Source of the DNA: an uncultured Litoreibacter sp.
GTDB lineage: Bacteria; Pseudomonadota; Alphaproteobacteria; Rhodobacterales; Rhodobacteraceae
Direction of reading: 5' to 3'
DNA length: 64,000 nt
NCBI GenBank assembly: GCA_947493265.1
Contig: CANLQL010000003.1
Location: 62,001 to 126,000 of the forward strand
The notes under the pieces were generated by a model. The model had not been told where the DNA came from. It searched no databases and saw only the letters and a program-made list of their open reading frames with translations. Shown here one piece after another: positions 63,011-64,000 of this stretch. How positions within the stretch are numbered: position 1 is the stretch's first letter; each line of letters starts with the position of its first letter. The position numbers and the translations under genes were made by a program.

Positions 63011-64000
63011 TTATCCGACAACGTTGAATTCTGGCCCATATGGATAGCCAGTGATATTCTCGTTGCCGTCTTCAGTGATGACCAGGATATCATGTTCGCG
63101 ATACCCGCCTGCCCCGGCTTGACCTTCCGGAATGGTCAGCATCGGCTCCATCGAGATCACCATGCCGGGTTCCAGAACCGTGTCGATGTCTTCGCGCAGC
63201 TCCAACCCTGCCTCACGCCCGTAGTAGTGGCTGAGCACGCCGAAGGAATGGCCGTATCCGAATGTGCGGTATTGCAGCAGGTCACGTTCCGCAAAGAAAT
63301 CGTTGATCTTGTGGGTGACCTCCGCACAGGACGCGCCCGGCTTGAGAATACCCATCCCGTATTCATGGGCGGCGACATTGGCTTCCCAGATTTTTAAGCT
63401 GGCGGGGTCTACTTCGTCGACAAACAGTGTGCGCTCCAGTGCGGTGTAATACCCCGAAATCATCGGAAACGCGTTCAGGCTAAGGATGTCGCCACGTTCC
63501 AAGACACGGCTTGTCACCGGATTATGTGCGCCATCTGTGTTGATACCTGACTGGAACCAAACCCAGGTATCCCGATATTCGGCATCCGGATACCGGCTTG
63601 CGATTTCCAGCTCCATGGCATCACGTCCGGCCATCGCTACATCTATTTCCCGCACACCTGCCTTGATGGCATCCCTGATGGCGTACCCACCCACATCTGC
63701 GGTGGCCGCACCTGCGCGGATCAGCGCGATCTCGGCGGTGGATTTATGCATGCGAAGGCGCATCGTCGTGGGGGCAATGTCGCGTGTTTCAGACGGTTTA
63801 AGAAACTCGTTCAGCGTCGCCATCTGGGCAACGGAAAGGTGATCGCCTTCATACCCGATCACTTTGCCCGATCCGGCCACAGAATGAACGGCCCGCCAAT
63901 AGTTGTTCCGTTGCCAGTCGGTATAGGTAATGTTGTCGCCGTATCCGCGCCGCCACGGTTGAGCTGCATCGATACCGGCACTCATCGTGACGCTTTCGGT
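63011..64000 (-). CDS. Creatinase (creatine amidinohydrolase), partial at window edge
   Basis: About 325 C-terminal codons are visible; creatinases have ~403, so the N-terminal ~75-80 residues lie beyond position 64000. It belongs to the M24 'pita-bread' fold. Similarity to Pseudomonas putida creatinase, as I remember it, is strong: YTDWQRNNYW, WVWFQSGINTDGAHNPVTSR with the catalytic His, GYYTALERTLF, RTFGYGHSFGVLSHYYGREA and EHDILV. The metal ligands of M24 aminopeptidases are not expected in this branch. It hydrolyses creatine to sarcosine and urea. The gene is convergent with the GATase1-AraC regulator. Confidence 0.9.
   Translation of the reverse strand, partial: TESVTMSAGIDAAQPWRRGYGDNITYTDWQRNNYWRAVHSVAGSGKVIGYEGDHLSVAQMATLNEFLKPSETRDIAPTTMRLRMHKSTAEIALIRAGAATADVGGYAIRDAIKAGVREIDVAMAGRDAMELEIASRYPDAEYRDTWVWFQSGINTDGAHNPVTSRVLERGDILSLNAFPMISGYYTALERTLFVDEVDPASLKIWEANVAAHEYGMGILKPGASCAEVTHKINDFFAERDLLQYRTFGYGHSFGVLSHYYGREAGLELREDIDTVLEPGMVISMEPMLTIPEGQAGAGGYREHDILVITEDGNENITGYPYGPEFNVVG

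Overview
The window looks like chromosomal DNA of a marine alphaproteobacterium of the order Rhodobacterales (Roseobacter-like). The reasons are the trkA-trkH-hfq-hflX order, the obg-proB-proA order, the Mg-type HemB, the very long C-terminal extension on ribosomal protein L21, the DUF3333-type PstA, and an intergenic element of a kind I recall from this family. No plasmid, phage, insertion sequence or CRISPR array is visible. Most of the window is ordinary core genome, read on both strands in short operons whose genes overlap by 4 bp.

Layout. 1-7.4 kb: K+ uptake (trkA end, trkH), hfq, hflX, a DUF2177 membrane protein, a convergent penicillin-acylase-family enzyme and a beta-hydroxyacid dehydrogenase. 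7.5-13.4 kb: a SYLF lipoprotein, hemB, a small membrane protein and mfd. 13.4-17.5 kb: a Bcr/CflA exporter, a DsbA/FrnE-like protein and an acyl-CoA ligase, divergent from an XRE-cupin regulator. 17.5-22.6 kb: an unrecognised 109-residue protein, arsC-aqpS, the overlapping trio bdh/pentapeptide/patatin, and an MFS transporter. 22.7-29.4 kb: an orphan family-5 solute-binding protein, an entericidin-like mini-lipoprotein, DUF502, psuK-psuG, then rpsB-tsf. 29.7-34.1 kb: aroQ plus a LuxR solo, and an 858-residue RTX protein. 34.3-41.9 kb: a complete phosphate regulon (phoR, Pho box, pstSCAB, phoU, phoB). 41.9-49.4 kb: rplU-rpmA, a GNAT/LysE/GNAT operon, and obg-proB-proA plus a PLP-dependent lyase. 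49.5-50.7 kb: a DUF2059 protein and tRNA-Ser(CGA).

50.7-53.9 kb is an A/T-richer accessory patch next to the tRNA. It holds two overlapping unknown genes (one membrane, one exported) and about 750 bp without a recognisable gene.

53.9-64 kb is the most interesting region. A BtpA-like TIM-barrel gene and an APRT-like phosphoribosyltransferase gene are followed by a LysR regulator with a near-perfect 19-bp palindrome just upstream. Then come a PotFGHI-type ABC importer, a polysaccharide-deacetylase-fold hydrolase and a fungal-type cytosine deaminase, read in the same direction and mostly overlapping. A GATase1-AraC (GlxA-type) regulator and a convergent creatinase (cut by the window end) close the region. 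I infer an uptake and catabolic system for small cyclic ureido or guanidino compounds such as creatinine, hydantoins or cytosine. The exact substrate cannot be read from the sequence.
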